Below, one piece after another: positions 1 to 8,005 of a DNA stretch of 64,000 bases. The DNA is from Methylophilus sp. TWE2. GTDB taxonomy: Bacteria > Pseudomonadota > Gammaproteobacteria > Burkholderiales > Methylophilaceae. The DNA lies in assembly GCF_001183865.1 (NCBI RefSeq), contig NZ_CP012020.1:1488001-1552000 (forward strand), read 5' to 3'. Every line of letters begins with the position of its first letter. Position 1 is the first letter of the stretch. The position numbers and the translations under genes are program-made. The notes under the pieces were generated by a model. The model did no database searches. It was not told the DNA's origin and was given only the letters and a program-made list of their open reading frames with translations.

Positions 1-688
1 CGCTCATGGCTGCAATCTGTCCTATGGTCTTAATCTCTAATGATTCGAGCTTGGCACTGGCCTTGGGGCCTATACCATTGATCTTTTTTGCGGGCATCGG
101 CCAGATACGGCTGGAAATATCTGCCATGGTGATGACCGTGATGCCGTCTGGTTTTTGTATTTCAGAGCATAACTTTGCCAATAGTTTATTCGGTGCGATA
201 CCGACTGAGCAGGTAAGCCCGGTGGCGGCAAATACGGCAGATTTCAAGCGTTGTGCAATCTCGCTCGCCTCTCCCGGCAGCGTGGATACGTCGGCATACA
301 CTTCATCAATACCAATGCTCTCTACCAGTGGGCTGATGCTGCGAATCGCCTCTTTGAACAGGCGGGAGTAATGACGATACAGCTCGAAGTTTACCGGCAA
401 CAAGATCGCATCAGGCGCGAGTTTGGCGGCATGCATGGTGGGCATGGCGGAGTGCAGGCCCAGTGCCCGCGCTTCATAGGTGGCCGTGGTTAGCACACCC
501 CGCCCAGCGTAATCTCGCAAGCGAGAGAATTCGCGGGTGCCATCTTCCCTGATCCGTGGTGCATGTGAAGAACGTCCGCCCACCACCATGGGTAAGCCTT
601 TAAGTTCCGGGTAGCGTGACAACTCGCAAGATGCAAAAAAAGCATCCATATCAATATGTGCGATGCGTCTGGTTTTCTGGTCTGGCAT
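1..688 (-). CDS. dinB: DNA polymerase IV (Y-family translesion polymerase), 3' part outside window
   Basis: Translesion DNA polymerase of the Y family. The first 229 codons are visible on the minus strand and the C-terminal part lies beyond base 1. The N-terminus reads MPDQKTRRIAHIDMDAFF, the family's first metal-binding motif, followed by CELSRYPELKGLPMVVGG. The second catalytic motif is SIGIDEVYADVS, and CSVGIAPNKLLAKLCSEIQK is the conserved palm block. Between VVGG and RGVLTTATYEAR there is an insert of about 22 residues, which as I recall is common in the betaproteobacterial form. The start is the ATG that gives the canonical N-terminus. No ribosome binding site is clear. There is no premature stop in the visible part. 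Confidence 0.93.
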   Translation of the reverse strand, partial: MPDQKTRRIAHIDMDAFFASCELSRYPELKGLPMVVGGRSSHAPRIREDGTREFSRLRDYAGRGVLTTATYEARALGLHSAMPTMHAAKLAPDAILLPVNFELYRHYSRLFKEAIRSISPLVESIGIDEVYADVSTLPGEASEIAQRLKSAVFAATGLTCSVGIAPNKLLAKLCSEIQKPDGITVITMADISSRIWPMPAKKINGIGPKASAKLESLEIKTIGQIAAMS

Positions 689-817
689 GTCAACCACTTA
701 GAGGCCTGACAGCAGATGGGTAATCAGAAATTCAAACATAAGATGAAATGTAAACTACCGGCAGTGAAATATATCGGGACAGCGTTTAAGCTGGATTATC
801 CCATGATGCGCAATAAA

Positions 818-843
818 AAAGCATGCCTGTACAAGCATGCTTT
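818..843 (-). terminator. Distal hairpin terminator in the gap before dinB
   Basis: The stem AAAGCATGC pairs with GCATGCTTT around an 8-base loop. Read on the minus strand, the stem is followed by a run of six T. It is the second of two hairpins downstream of the SnoaL-like gene and would insulate dinB from read-through. Apart from the two hairpins, bases 689-937 hold nothing I can call a gene. Confidence 0.6.
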
Positions 844-899
844 AAGCTTTAGCTGCAATGTGATCATTCCCTTGCGCAATATGAAACGCTACATCACAA

Positions 900-924
900 A
901 AAGGCCTATCTGGGATAGGCCTTT
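900..924 (-). terminator. Hairpin downstream of SnoaL-like gene
   Basis: An 11-bp perfect stem (AAAGGCCTATC with GATAGGCCTTT) with a 3-base loop lies just after the stop codon of the minus-strand SnoaL-like gene. The T tract is short, so termination may need the second hairpin at 818-843. Confidence 0.6.
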
Positions 925-937
925 GAATAGCTTAAAA

Positions 938-1423
938 TTACTGAATGACGCCCAATTGTTTAAATAAGCCATAAGCATCCAGTACATCCCAGTGCTCGGC
1001 CAGCTTGCCATTCTCGATTCTGAAAATATCCACGGCATGAATACTGTAGTGTTTACCAGTGGCGGGGATGCCTAACCAGTCACCTTGCTGGGTGCCGGAA
1101 TACACACCATAGGCCCAAACGGTGTCACCTTCAGCTACCAGTTTTTCCAGTTGATAGTGCCAGTCCGGCACGGCTTTAAACCATGCACTGAAGAATTGTT
1201 CAAAGCCAGCCAGGCCTTGTGGCACCAGCGGGTTGTGTTGAATATAGCCTGGTTGCATGTAGCTGGGCAATTTGCTCAGGTCTTTTTTAACAAAAACAGC
1301 CTCGGCAAAATCTGCCAGTAGTTGTTTGTTTTGTGGGGTTTGGTCTTGTGCCATCGTCAAGGGTCCTTTCGTTAACAGGGTAGTAAAAAGCAATGCAGTC
1401 AGCAGGGGTTTAAATAATTTCAT
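938..1423 (-). CDS. Secreted SnoaL-like / NTF2-fold protein
   Basis: Protein of 161 residues with a cleavable signal peptide (MKLFKPLLTALLFTTLLTKG, likely cut near TMAQD). The rest is a SnoaL-like NTF2-fold domain, with YIQHNPLVPQG near residue 60 and a C-terminal HWDVLDAYG segment typical of the ester-cyclase-like SnoaL group. An ATG five codons upstream exists, but the chosen ATG has a good AAGGAAG ribosome binding site 5 bases before it. The substrate is unknown. The gene is divergent from an HxlR regulator, with operator-like repeats in the shared spacer, so induction by an electrophile or redox signal is a reasonable guess only. Confidence 0.8.
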   Translation of the reverse strand: MKLFKPLLTALLFTTLLTKGPLTMAQDQTPQNKQLLADFAEAVFVKKDLSKLPSYMQPGYIQHNPLVPQGLAGFEQFFSAWFKAVPDWHYQLEKLVAEGDTVWAYGVYSGTQQGDWLGIPATGKHYSIHAVDIFRIENGKLAEHWDVLDAYGLFKQLGVIQ

Positions 1424-1486
1424 TTGTCTTCCTTTCATTTTTAAAAAAATGCTTGCGTGGTGAAGGTGTTGCGCATGATAATTTCA

Positions 1487-1543
1487 TTACTCACTTTTAG
1501 TAAGTAGGCACCTTAAAGTAACTTATGCACTTGATGCCTTACT
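1487..1543. promoter_or_regulatory. Probable HxlR operator region
   Basis: The 146-bp spacer between the divergent SnoaL-like and HxlR genes contains TTACT-N7-AGTAA (1487-1503), AGTAAGT at 1499 repeated as AGTAACT at 1517 (18 bp apart), and another TTACT at 1539. HxlR/YodB-type regulators bind short AGTA/TACT-containing inverted repeats next to their own gene, so this is the natural operator candidate. This is inferred from the repeats and position. Confidence 0.5.
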
Positions 1544-1569
1544 AAATAAGTCTGGATAAAGGGAAAGCC

Positions 1570-2013
1570 ATGCTTGAAGACATTGAACAACCGTTGCAGA
1601 TTGCTCCTAGTTGGAATGCCTATCAGGCAGCGTGCCCGACACGGCTGATGTTGAACCGGATTGCAGATAAGTGGACGGTACTGGTGCTTGGTTTGCTGGA
1701 GAATCAAACCAAGCGCTTTAGCACATTGCAGCGGGAGATTGGCGGGATTTCACAAAAGATGCTGACGCAAACATTACGTGGCCTGGAGCGAGACGGACTG
1801 GTTGCACGGAATGTTTATCCGGAAGTGCCGCCTAGAGTGGAATATACGATTACGCCGTTGGGTCAGACCCTGGTAGGCCTATTGGGGGCTTTAAGGGTGT
1901 GGTCAGAGGCGCATATGGATGAAGTGTTGCAAGCACAAAGCGCTTATGACGAAGCAGAGCAGGTGACGCTTAGCCCACAGCCGGTAAACGGCGTGAGAAG
2001 AGTGCGTTTTTAA
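1570..2013 (+). CDS. HxlR-family winged-helix transcriptional regulator
   Basis: Protein of 147 residues with the HxlR family signature: CPTRLMLNRIADKW near residue 21 (the family's conserved N-terminal Cys), the recognition region ISQKMLTQTLRGLERDGL, and the wing VEYTITPLG. The family uses cysteine chemistry or ligand binding to control a divergent gene. Here the neighbour is the SnoaL-like secreted protein, with operator-like repeats between them. The ATG follows a weak GGGAAAG site. Despite the family name it has no visible link to the RuMP genes at 43 kb. Confidence 0.9.
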   Translation: MLEDIEQPLQIAPSWNAYQAACPTRLMLNRIADKWTVLVLGLLENQTKRFSTLQREIGGISQKMLTQTLRGLERDGLVARNVYPEVPPRVEYTITPLGQTLVGLLGALRVWSEAHMDEVLQAQSAYDEAEQVTLSPQPVNGVRRVRF

Positions 2014-2028
2014 GGCGCACTACATGAA

Positions 2029-2739
2029 TTAAGCCAGCAATAAAAATACCGTTGGTTTTTTATGTACGTCTGGCAGTATAGATTTCTTCCAGTCGGCGAC
2101 CGTTTTAGTCACAATCAACTCATCCTGAGCCGTGATATTGCAGGCGACGCATAGGCGGGTGGTCGGTTGCAGGTTACCGATCAAGTCTTCCAGCACATGC
2201 TGATTGCGGTAAGGCGTCTCGATAAACAGTTGGGTAGCTTGTTGCTTTCTGGAGTCAAATTCAATGCCTTTAATGGTTTTGATCCGCTCGGCTTTATCAC
2301 TAGGCAGATAGCCCAAAAAGGTAAAGCGTTGACCATTGAGGCCACTCGCCATGAGCGCGAGAAGCAGGCTGCTGGGGCCTATCAGGGGGGCCACGCGTAT
2401 GCCTTTTTGATGAGCAACAGCGGCGAGCGCCGCACCGGGGTCAGCAATGCCTGGGCAACCGGCTTCACTCATCACACCGACATCGGTGCCTTGTTGCACC
2501 ACTTGCAACAGTTTGGGTAAGTCTTTGGGGGGCGTATCTTTGGTTAACACAGCCAATGTTAACTCACGGATAGGCACCGGATGGCCGCTGGCCGATAGAA
2601 ACTGGCGGGCGGTTTTTTCGTTCTCAACAATAAAGTGGCGCAAGCTGTGCATGCGTTGCACCACTTCGGCGGGGAGCACTTGTTGTGGCGTGGTGCCATC
2701 TGCCAAAGGGACGGGAATAAAATATAAAGTGCCTGCCAT
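2029..2739 (-). CDS. RsmI-like SAM-dependent (tetrapyrrole-type) methyltransferase
   Basis: Protein of 236 residues of the TP-methylase fold, related to RsmI, the 16S rRNA 2'-O-ribose methyltransferase. It carries GTLYFIPVPL at the N-terminus, VGVMSEAGCPGIADPGA (the family's SEAG-P-ADPG block) near residue 95, and VAPLIGPSSLLLALMASG near 120. It lacks the usual C-terminal extension of true RsmI, so it is probably the shorter paralogue of unassigned target. An ATG 14 codons upstream is possible, but relatives begin at the MAGTLYFIP methionine. No clear ribosome binding site is visible at either start. Confidence 0.85.
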   Translation of the reverse strand: MAGTLYFIPVPLADGTTPQQVLPAEVVQRMHSLRHFIVENEKTARQFLSASGHPVPIRELTLAVLTKDTPPKDLPKLLQVVQQGTDVGVMSEAGCPGIADPGAALAAVAHQKGIRVAPLIGPSSLLLALMASGLNGQRFTFLGYLPSDKAERIKTIKGIEFDSRKQQATQLFIETPYRNQHVLEDLIGNLQPTTRLCVACNITAQDELIVTKTVADWKKSILPDVHKKPTVFLLLA

Positions 2740-2802
2740 AGCGAACCAATGATTATGCAATCGCCAATTATCCCATGCCATGCACTAAAAGGCATGCGGC
2801 TT

Positions 2803-3414
2803 TTAATCTGTATTCAATTCGGTGCTGGCCTGAATCATCACTTGCCAGGCTGCGTGTACAGCCAGGCTAGCCATGATGGTGGCTACCAGTAGATCTGGCC
2901 AGGCTGAGCCAGTCCCAAATACCCCAGCAGCGGCGAGGATAACGGCGACATTGCCGATGGCGTCGTTTCTTGTGCACAACCATACGCTGCGCATATTGCT
3001 GTCACCATTGCGATAAGCAAAGAGCAGCCAGGCAACCCCTAGATTTGCCAACAAGGCGAGTACACCAATGATACTCATCGTTTCTGGTGCAGGGATCACG
3101 CCAGACATCAAATGCGAAAAGGCGCTCCCAAGTATCCACACGCCAAATATTGCCATGGAAGCGGCTTTAATCAATGAAGCTTTTGCCCGAGTGGAGACAT
3201 GCAGCCCCAGTACCCATAAGCTCAATCCATAGTTGATGGCATCACCAAAGAAATCGACTGAGTCAGCCAGTAATGAAACAGAATTGGCGTGCAGGCCAGA
3301 GACAATTTCTACAACAAACATGGCGAAATTAACCAGTAATGCAATCCATAGCACAACACGATATCTGTGTGGTTGAGATTGGTTGGGTGGTGGATTGCAA
3401 CAGTGTGCGCTCAT
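2803..3414 (-). CDS. Short cation diffusion facilitator (metal efflux)
   Basis: Membrane protein of 203 residues with about six hydrophobic segments. The N-terminus MSAHCCNPPPN has a Cys-Cys pair that could bind metal. SLLADSVDFFGDAINYG (about residues 47-63) is the metal-site helix with D-x3-D spacing, and NDAIGNVAVIL is the second. The protein ends after the transmembrane part, without the cytoplasmic C-terminal domain of full CDF proteins. It is divergent from a MerR regulator and is driven by a MerR-type promoter, so it should be an inducible zinc/cadmium/lead-class exporter. The exact metal is not determinable here. Confidence 0.85.
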   Translation of the reverse strand: MSAHCCNPPPNQSQPHRYRVVLWIALLVNFAMFVVEIVSGLHANSVSLLADSVDFFGDAINYGLSLWVLGLHVSTRAKASLIKAASMAIFGVWILGSAFSHLMSGVIPAPETMSIIGVLALLANLGVAWLLFAYRNGDSNMRSVWLCTRNDAIGNVAVILAAAGVFGTGSAWPDLLVATIMASLAVHAAWQVMIQASTELNTD

Positions 3415-3441
3415 GGCTGTCCTTTCAAACGATTGAGACGT

Positions 3442-3472
3442 ATCATAAACCCTGTAGCCACTACAGGGTCAA
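3442..3472 (-). promoter_or_regulatory. MerR-type promoter/operator of the cation efflux gene
   Basis: On the minus strand the -35 box TTGACC (3472-3467) and -10 box TATGAT (3447-3442) are separated by 19 bp, longer than the sigma-70 optimum. The spacer carries the inverted repeat ACCCTGTAG...CTACAGGGT. This is the classic architecture in which a MerR-family activator untwists the overlong spacer when it binds metal. Confidence 0.9.
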
Positions 3473-3475
3473 GCC

Positions 3476-3886
3476 ATGATAGAACACTATACGATAGGTG
3501 CGTTAAGTCGATCAGCGAATGTCAATGTAGAAACCATCCGTTATTATGAGAAGATCGGTTTGCTCAAGGCACCGCACAGGGCCAGCAACGGTTACCGCTA
3601 CTATAATCATGCTGCGTTACAGTGTTTGCAGTTTATCCGTCGAGGACGCGAGCTGGGCTTCGGTATTGCAGAGATTCAAACATTGCTGGAGTTAGCTAAT
3701 CACCCCGAGCGGCCTTGTCGCGAGGCCGATCAATTGGCGCTAGTGCATTTACGGGATGTGGAACAGAAAATCAAAGACCTGCAAGCCATGCAACTGGTAT
3801 TACAGCAGATGGCGACGTGTGAGAGTGAAATTGCCGCGCATTGCAAATTAATAGGGACGCTGGCGTCAAGCCAGGCATGCCCGTAG
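3476..3886 (+). CDS. MerR-family metal-responsive activator (ZntR/PbrR/CadR-like)
   Basis: Protein of 136 residues with an N-terminal MerR helix-turn-helix (YTIGALSRSANVNVETIRYYEKIG), a dimerisation helix, and cysteines at 81, 115, 123 and 135. Cys81 and Cys115/123 correspond in position to the ligands of the zinc/cadmium/lead-sensing branch. The only plausible start, ATG 3476, lies 3-4 bases beyond the operator it would bind, so its own transcript must start inside or before that operator and the leader must be very short. It controls the divergent CDF gene. Confidence 0.9.
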   Translation: MIEHYTIGALSRSANVNVETIRYYEKIGLLKAPHRASNGYRYYNHAALQCLQFIRRGRELGFGIAEIQTLLELANHPERPCREADQLALVHLRDVEQKIKDLQAMQLVLQQMATCESEIAAHCKLIGTLASSQACP

Positions 3887-3927
3887 AAAGCGTCAGCGTT
3901 GCGCAAGACAACGCTGACAAATTAGCA

Positions 3928-5367
3928 TTAATATTTCACTTGGACACGGTACTTCAATGTCACCTCGCCTTCGGCAGGCACCTTGATTTTCCAGATGGCG
4001 TGATGTGCATTGGCTTTTTGATGTGGCTGTGATTCGGTGAGGATTTTCCAGTCGCCGTTGATAGGCTCTTGTACCGTCACAGTGACCGCTTCTTTTTTGG
4101 CGTTATGCAGGGTGATGGCATAGGCGCTTTCATAGAGAGGTACCTGACTGTTGCTCTTGGTCAGGTTTTTAAAGTCAGTTTGCACACGGTCGGCGCTAAC
4201 ATCAAACGCATTGCCGAGCTTGAGTCGAACGCTATCATTTTTGGCGGTATGATCAATCTGGTCTTCCCCTACAAACTGTGCGGTGCCATCGCTATCTTTT
4301 TTATAGACGCGCATGGTACCTTTAGGCAACGGAAGCCCGAGCTTGCTGCTTTCCTTGTTTTCAAACTCAACATAGACCTGTACCTTCTGCTTTTTCTCCG
4401 CGTCACGATATTGGCCCTGGTAATAGTAGTCAGCACCCGTGAGCACCAGCTCTTTACGCGCAGGAATATGCTGCGCTGAGAGCAGGGCGACTTGTTTGGT
4501 CTGGTTTTCGGCGATGGTGGTGGCGCGTGGCAAGGTATAGAGATGGTATTCCAGCAGACCTTGTTCGGTTGGCATTGGGGCATCGGCAACCATGGCTTCG
4601 CTACGCATCATCATGGTTTTAGGTCGGATAGCTTCGCGTACACGGTTGACGTCACCTGCTACCAGTTGCACTTTAGCGTTAGGGTAGGCCGTGCCACTGG
4701 TATTGGTCAGAGTGACCCAGCCTGAGAGGTCAATGGCGTCTTCTTTGCTGCTGAGTTCAGCGACGTAGTCGGCTTTCCATTGCAGGCCGCCGGTCAGGTA
4801 GCTAAGTTCCACGCTGGACTGTTCAGCCCCTTTGTATTGCACTTGCGTGGTCAGCGTGGGCCGGTCTTTAAGCTGGCCAGGTACATTGGGGTACACGATA
4901 CGGCCGGGAATGCCAGTTTCGATACGGTTACCGATTTTAAGTACCACCCCATCCTGCGCTGACAATACGGTGGCGCTTTCCTGGGTTTCGGCACCGGTGC
5001 TTGGGTTGGTGCGAATGATGGTGACTTGCTGCCCTACATTTTTTTCAAGCAGTTTCTGCGGCGTTAATAAATCAAAGTCAAAATTCTGTTCCAGCACTTG
5101 CAGGCTGGTGTTGGGGAGCAGGCTGCGCAGCAGGGCGGTTTCAGGTTTGATCTGCGCACTGACATCGCGAAATGACAGGGCAGATAAACCGTTGCCTAAT
5201 GTAAGTTTACGGCTGTCTTTGACCAAGGCAAGGTCTTCGTTGTAGATGGTCACGGCCACGCTGGTTTGGTCTGATTGCGGACTGATGGTAGCGGATTCTG
5301 CTTGTGCCAGTGAACTATATATTGAAACACTACCTAGTGAAAAAAACAGCAGGGAGCTGAGACGCAT
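3928..5367 (-). CDS. Exported DUF4139 domain protein
   Basis: Protein of 479 residues with a signal peptide (MRLSSLLFFSLGSVSIYSSL, AQA cleavage). It starts VAVTIYNEDLALVKDSRKL after the signal and carries the DUF4139 beta-rich region in the C-terminal two thirds, with WKADYVAEL around residue 205 and LKYRVQVKY at the end. The family is periplasmic or surface-exposed with no agreed function. A longer reading from 17 codons upstream is possible, but the chosen ATG has a strong GAGAGGA site 6 bases before it. It stands alone between convergent merR and codirectional maf. Confidence 0.85.
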   Translation of the reverse strand: MRLSSLLFFSLGSVSIYSSLAQAESATISPQSDQTSVAVTIYNEDLALVKDSRKLTLGNGLSALSFRDVSAQIKPETALLRSLLPNTSLQVLEQNFDFDLLTPQKLLEKNVGQQVTIIRTNPSTGAETQESATVLSAQDGVVLKIGNRIETGIPGRIVYPNVPGQLKDRPTLTTQVQYKGAEQSSVELSYLTGGLQWKADYVAELSSKEDAIDLSGWVTLTNTSGTAYPNAKVQLVAGDVNRVREAIRPKTMMMRSEAMVADAPMPTEQGLLEYHLYTLPRATTIAENQTKQVALLSAQHIPARKELVLTGADYYYQGQYRDAEKKQKVQVYVEFENKESSKLGLPLPKGTMRVYKKDSDGTAQFVGEDQIDHTAKNDSVRLKLGNAFDVSADRVQTDFKNLTKSNSQVPLYESAYAITLHNAKKEAVTVTVQEPINGDWKILTESQPHQKANAHHAIWKIKVPAEGEVTLKYRVQVKY

Positions 5368-5460
5368 GAATATCCTCTCGTTTTTGTTTGTAAGCTTGTA
5401 CGCTTGAGACTGCCTCAACGCGGCAGCCGTTCAAAAGTTAACACACGACTTTAGTTTGCG

Positions 5461-6060
5461 CTATGTACGTGACGCGGATAATACATCGACCCCTGCCTGT
5501 TGCAGCATGTTGACCAGCGCAATCACCGGCAGGCCAATCAGGGCATTGGGATCATCCCCGCGCATATAGTCGAGCAGGGCGATGCCCATGCCTTCAGACT
5601 TGGCGCTGCCTGCACAATCATAAGGCTGTTCCAGTCGCAGGTAGGTTTCGATCTGCCCGGGCGTGAGGGGTTTGAATTTGACGTAATAAGGCGCAATGGT
5701 GGATTGCATGTGCTGGTTGGCGTTGTTGTACAGGCAGATGGCACTATGGAAAATCACTTCCCTGCCACTGAGCATGGTCAACTGTTTGACGGCGTTTTCA
5801 TGGTTGCCTGGCTTGCCTATTTGCAAACCGTCGACGGTGGCCACCTGGTCACAACCGATAATGAGTGTTTGAGGATAGGCTTCTGCCACTTTTCGTGCTT
5901 TGCTCTCAGCCAATCGCAGAGAGGTTTGTTCCGGGCTTTCGTCTGCTAATGGCGTTTCATCAATATTTGGTGAGACGCATTCAAACGGCAAGTGCAGCTT
6001 TTCTAATACTTCACGGCGGTAGCGTGAAGAGGAGGCGAGAATTAAGGTTGGGATAGTCAT
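5461..6060 (-). CDS. Maf-family nucleotide pyrophosphatase (YceF type)
   Basis: Protein of 199 residues. Maf proteins hydrolyse non-canonical or modified nucleoside triphosphates to monophosphates. It opens with TLILASSSRYRREVLEKL (the SSxxR motif). It has SPNIDETP, the catalytic GCDQV near residue 70, and DCAGSAKSEGMGIAL plus DPNALIGLP, the pattern of the YceF (7-methyl-GTP) branch rather than the dTTP/UTP branch. The start is the second in-frame ATG, which gives the canonical N-terminus. The first would begin inside the upstream terminator hairpin. No good ribosome binding site is visible. Confidence 0.9.
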   Translation of the reverse strand: MTIPTLILASSSRYRREVLEKLHLPFECVSPNIDETPLADESPEQTSLRLAESKARKVAEAYPQTLIIGCDQVATVDGLQIGKPGNHENAVKQLTMLSGREVIFHSAICLYNNANQHMQSTIAPYYVKFKPLTPGQIETYLRLEQPYDCAGSAKSEGMGIALLDYMRGDDPNALIGLPVIALVNMLQQAGVDVLSASRT

Positions 6061-6066
6061 CAGGAT

Positions 6067-6098
6067 AAAAAAATCCCCGAACAATGATTCGGGGATTT
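6067..6098 (-). terminator. Intrinsic terminator between pyruvate carboxylase subunit B and maf
   Basis: An 11-bp stem (AAATCCCCGAA with TTCGGGGATTT, loop 6) is followed on the minus strand by a run of T at 6073-6067. It ends the two-gene carboxylase operon and lies only a few bases before the maf start codon. Confidence 0.85.
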
Positions 6099-6117
6099 TA
6101 GCATTTCAAGTCAGATA

Positions 6118-7965
6118 TTATTCCGGCTGAATTTCAATCAGTGTTTCGTCCGGGGTCACACTGTCACCTTTGGCAACGTGGATCGCCACCACAGTACCGG
6201 ATTTACTGGCCTGGATTTCGTTTTCCATTTTCATTGCCTCAATGACCAGCACGCCATCGCCAGCATTGACCTTGTCACCGACATTCACTTTCACAGTCAC
6301 GATGGTGCCTGGCATTGCTGTAGTGACGCAGCCAGTATGGTGGGGACGCGGACGGCCGCTGGCAGCCACAGCTGCTGCTTTTTTCTTGCTGCCGTTTGAA
6401 CCGCCACCGCTGACTTCCATCTCGCTCAGTGTTTCTACAAACACTTCTTCAGAAATGCCGTCAACTTTTACATAATAAGGCTTGCGCTCTTCACCGGCGT
6501 GGCCGCTACCAGTCAATTTGATATGGTAGGTTTCACCATGCAGCGTGATATTGAATTCATTAGGCGCGTAGCGTGCCGCAGCTGTTTGGTGGGTCACGGC
6601 CTCTTTACTTAACAACTGTTCTGGTTGCAGTGAACCGGCATTGCGCTCTTGGAGGAAGGTTTTGCCGATATCCGGGAACATGGCGTATGTCAGTACGTCT
6701 TGTTCATTATTGGCAAAACGCTCGGCTTCAGACTGCAACTTGGCCATTTCTGGTTGCAGTAAGTCCGCTGGGCGACAGGTGATGACTTCAGCATCCCCTA
6801 CGGCCTGCTTGCGCACATCTGCGTTGACCGCTGCTGGCGCTTTACCATATTGACCCAACAGGTAATTTTTCACTTCATTGGTGATGGATTTGTAACGGCT
6901 ACCAGTCAAGACGTTTAATACCGCCTGTGTCCCGACAATCTGTGAAGTAGGGGTGACTAATGGAGGGTAACCCAGATCTTCACGTACACGTGGGATTTCG
7001 GCCAGCACTTCATCCATGCGGTTGAGTGCGCCTTGTTCTTTCAGTTGGTTGGACAGGTTGGAAATCATGCCGCCGGGCACCTGGTTAACGAGTACGCGGG
7101 TATCTACCCCAGTGAATTCGCTTTCAAACTGCCAGTATTTTCTGCGCACTTCTTTGAAGTAGGCCGTGATTTCCTGCAGTTTGCCAAGATCCAGGCCGGT
7201 ATCGTATTCAGTGCCTTTCAGGGCCGCGACCAGGCTCTCTGTCGTTGGATGGCTGGCACCTTCGGAGAAAGATGAGTTGCAGGTGTCAATAATATCTACA
7301 CCGTTTTCCACGCTCTTGAGCAATACCATGCTGGCAAGGCCCGAGGTGGCATGGCTGTGCATATGTACAGGGACACTGACAGCAGCCTTGAGACCTTTCA
7401 CCAGTTCAGCGGCCATGGTTGGAGTGAGCAGGCCGGCCATATCTTTCACACCGATGCTGTCACAACCAAGGGCTTCAAGCTCTTTGGCCATATTGACAAA
7501 GTAGGCGACATCATGCACCGGGCTAGTGGTGAATGACAGCGTACCAATCGCATGTTTTTTAGCAGCTTTAACGGCTTTGATGGCGGTTGTCAGGTTGCGG
7601 ATGTCATTCATCGCATCAAAGATACGAAACACATCCACACCGGTATCTGCCGCCTGTTTTACAAAGGCGTGGACGACGTCGTCCGAATAATGGCGGTAAC
7701 CCAGCAGGTTCTGGCCACGCAGCAACATATTAATAGGTGTATTCGGCAAAGCTTTACGCAGACTGCGTAAACGCTCCCATGGATCTTCTTTCAAAAAGCG
7801 TACGCAGGCGTCAAATGTCGCGCCGCCCCAGGCTTCCAGGGACCAGAAACCAATGTCATCCAGCTTGCTGGCGATTGGCAGCATATCTTCAGTACGCATG
7901 CGCGTCGCAATCAGGGATTGGTGTCCATCTCTTAAAACAAGTTCGGTGACATGTATTTTGCTCAT
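6118..7965 (-). CDS. pycB: Pyruvate carboxylase subunit B (carboxyltransferase + biotin carrier; OadA-like)
   Basis: Protein of 615 residues. The N-terminal carboxyltransferase TIM barrel begins VTELVLRDGHQSLIATRMRT and contains GVDVFRIFDAMND and the metal-binding PVHMHSHATSG. A conserved carboxylase domain is in the middle. After a short Gly/Lys linker comes a C-terminal biotinyl domain with VIEAMKMENE, whose lysine is biotinylated. It is homologous to oxaloacetate decarboxylase alpha, but no membrane beta/gamma subunits are nearby and a biotin carboxylase subunit lies directly upstream. The pair should therefore act as an anaplerotic pyruvate carboxylase making oxaloacetate. It is transcribed after pycA with a 40-bp gap and ends at the terminator before maf. 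Confidence 0.9.
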   Translation of the reverse strand: MSKIHVTELVLRDGHQSLIATRMRTEDMLPIASKLDDIGFWSLEAWGGATFDACVRFLKEDPWERLRSLRKALPNTPINMLLRGQNLLGYRHYSDDVVHAFVKQAADTGVDVFRIFDAMNDIRNLTTAIKAVKAAKKHAIGTLSFTTSPVHDVAYFVNMAKELEALGCDSIGVKDMAGLLTPTMAAELVKGLKAAVSVPVHMHSHATSGLASMVLLKSVENGVDIIDTCNSSFSEGASHPTTESLVAALKGTEYDTGLDLGKLQEITAYFKEVRRKYWQFESEFTGVDTRVLVNQVPGGMISNLSNQLKEQGALNRMDEVLAEIPRVREDLGYPPLVTPTSQIVGTQAVLNVLTGSRYKSITNEVKNYLLGQYGKAPAAVNADVRKQAVGDAEVITCRPADLLQPEMAKLQSEAERFANNEQDVLTYAMFPDIGKTFLQERNAGSLQPEQLLSKEAVTHQTAAARYAPNEFNITLHGETYHIKLTGSGHAGEERKPYYVKVDGISEEVFVETLSEMEVSGGGSNGSKKKAAAVAASGRPRPHHTGCVTTAMPGTIVTVKVNVGDKVNAGDGVLVIEAMKMENEIQASKSGTVVAIHVAKGDSVTPDETLIEIQPE

Positions 7966-8005
7966 AATCTGGTCGATCTAAATAAATATCTGCAATGCTG
8001 GTTAA

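Noticed and set aside
716..967. Small plus-strand frame between dinB and the SnoaL-like gene
   Set aside because: It runs through both terminator hairpins and into the 3' end of the SnoaL-like gene. It has no good start signal.
1570..2013. HxlR-family regulator as controller of hxlA/hxlB
   Set aside because: The family name comes from the Bacillus hxlAB activator, but this member is 41 kb from the RuMP genes, and its operator-like repeats lie beside its own divergent neighbour.
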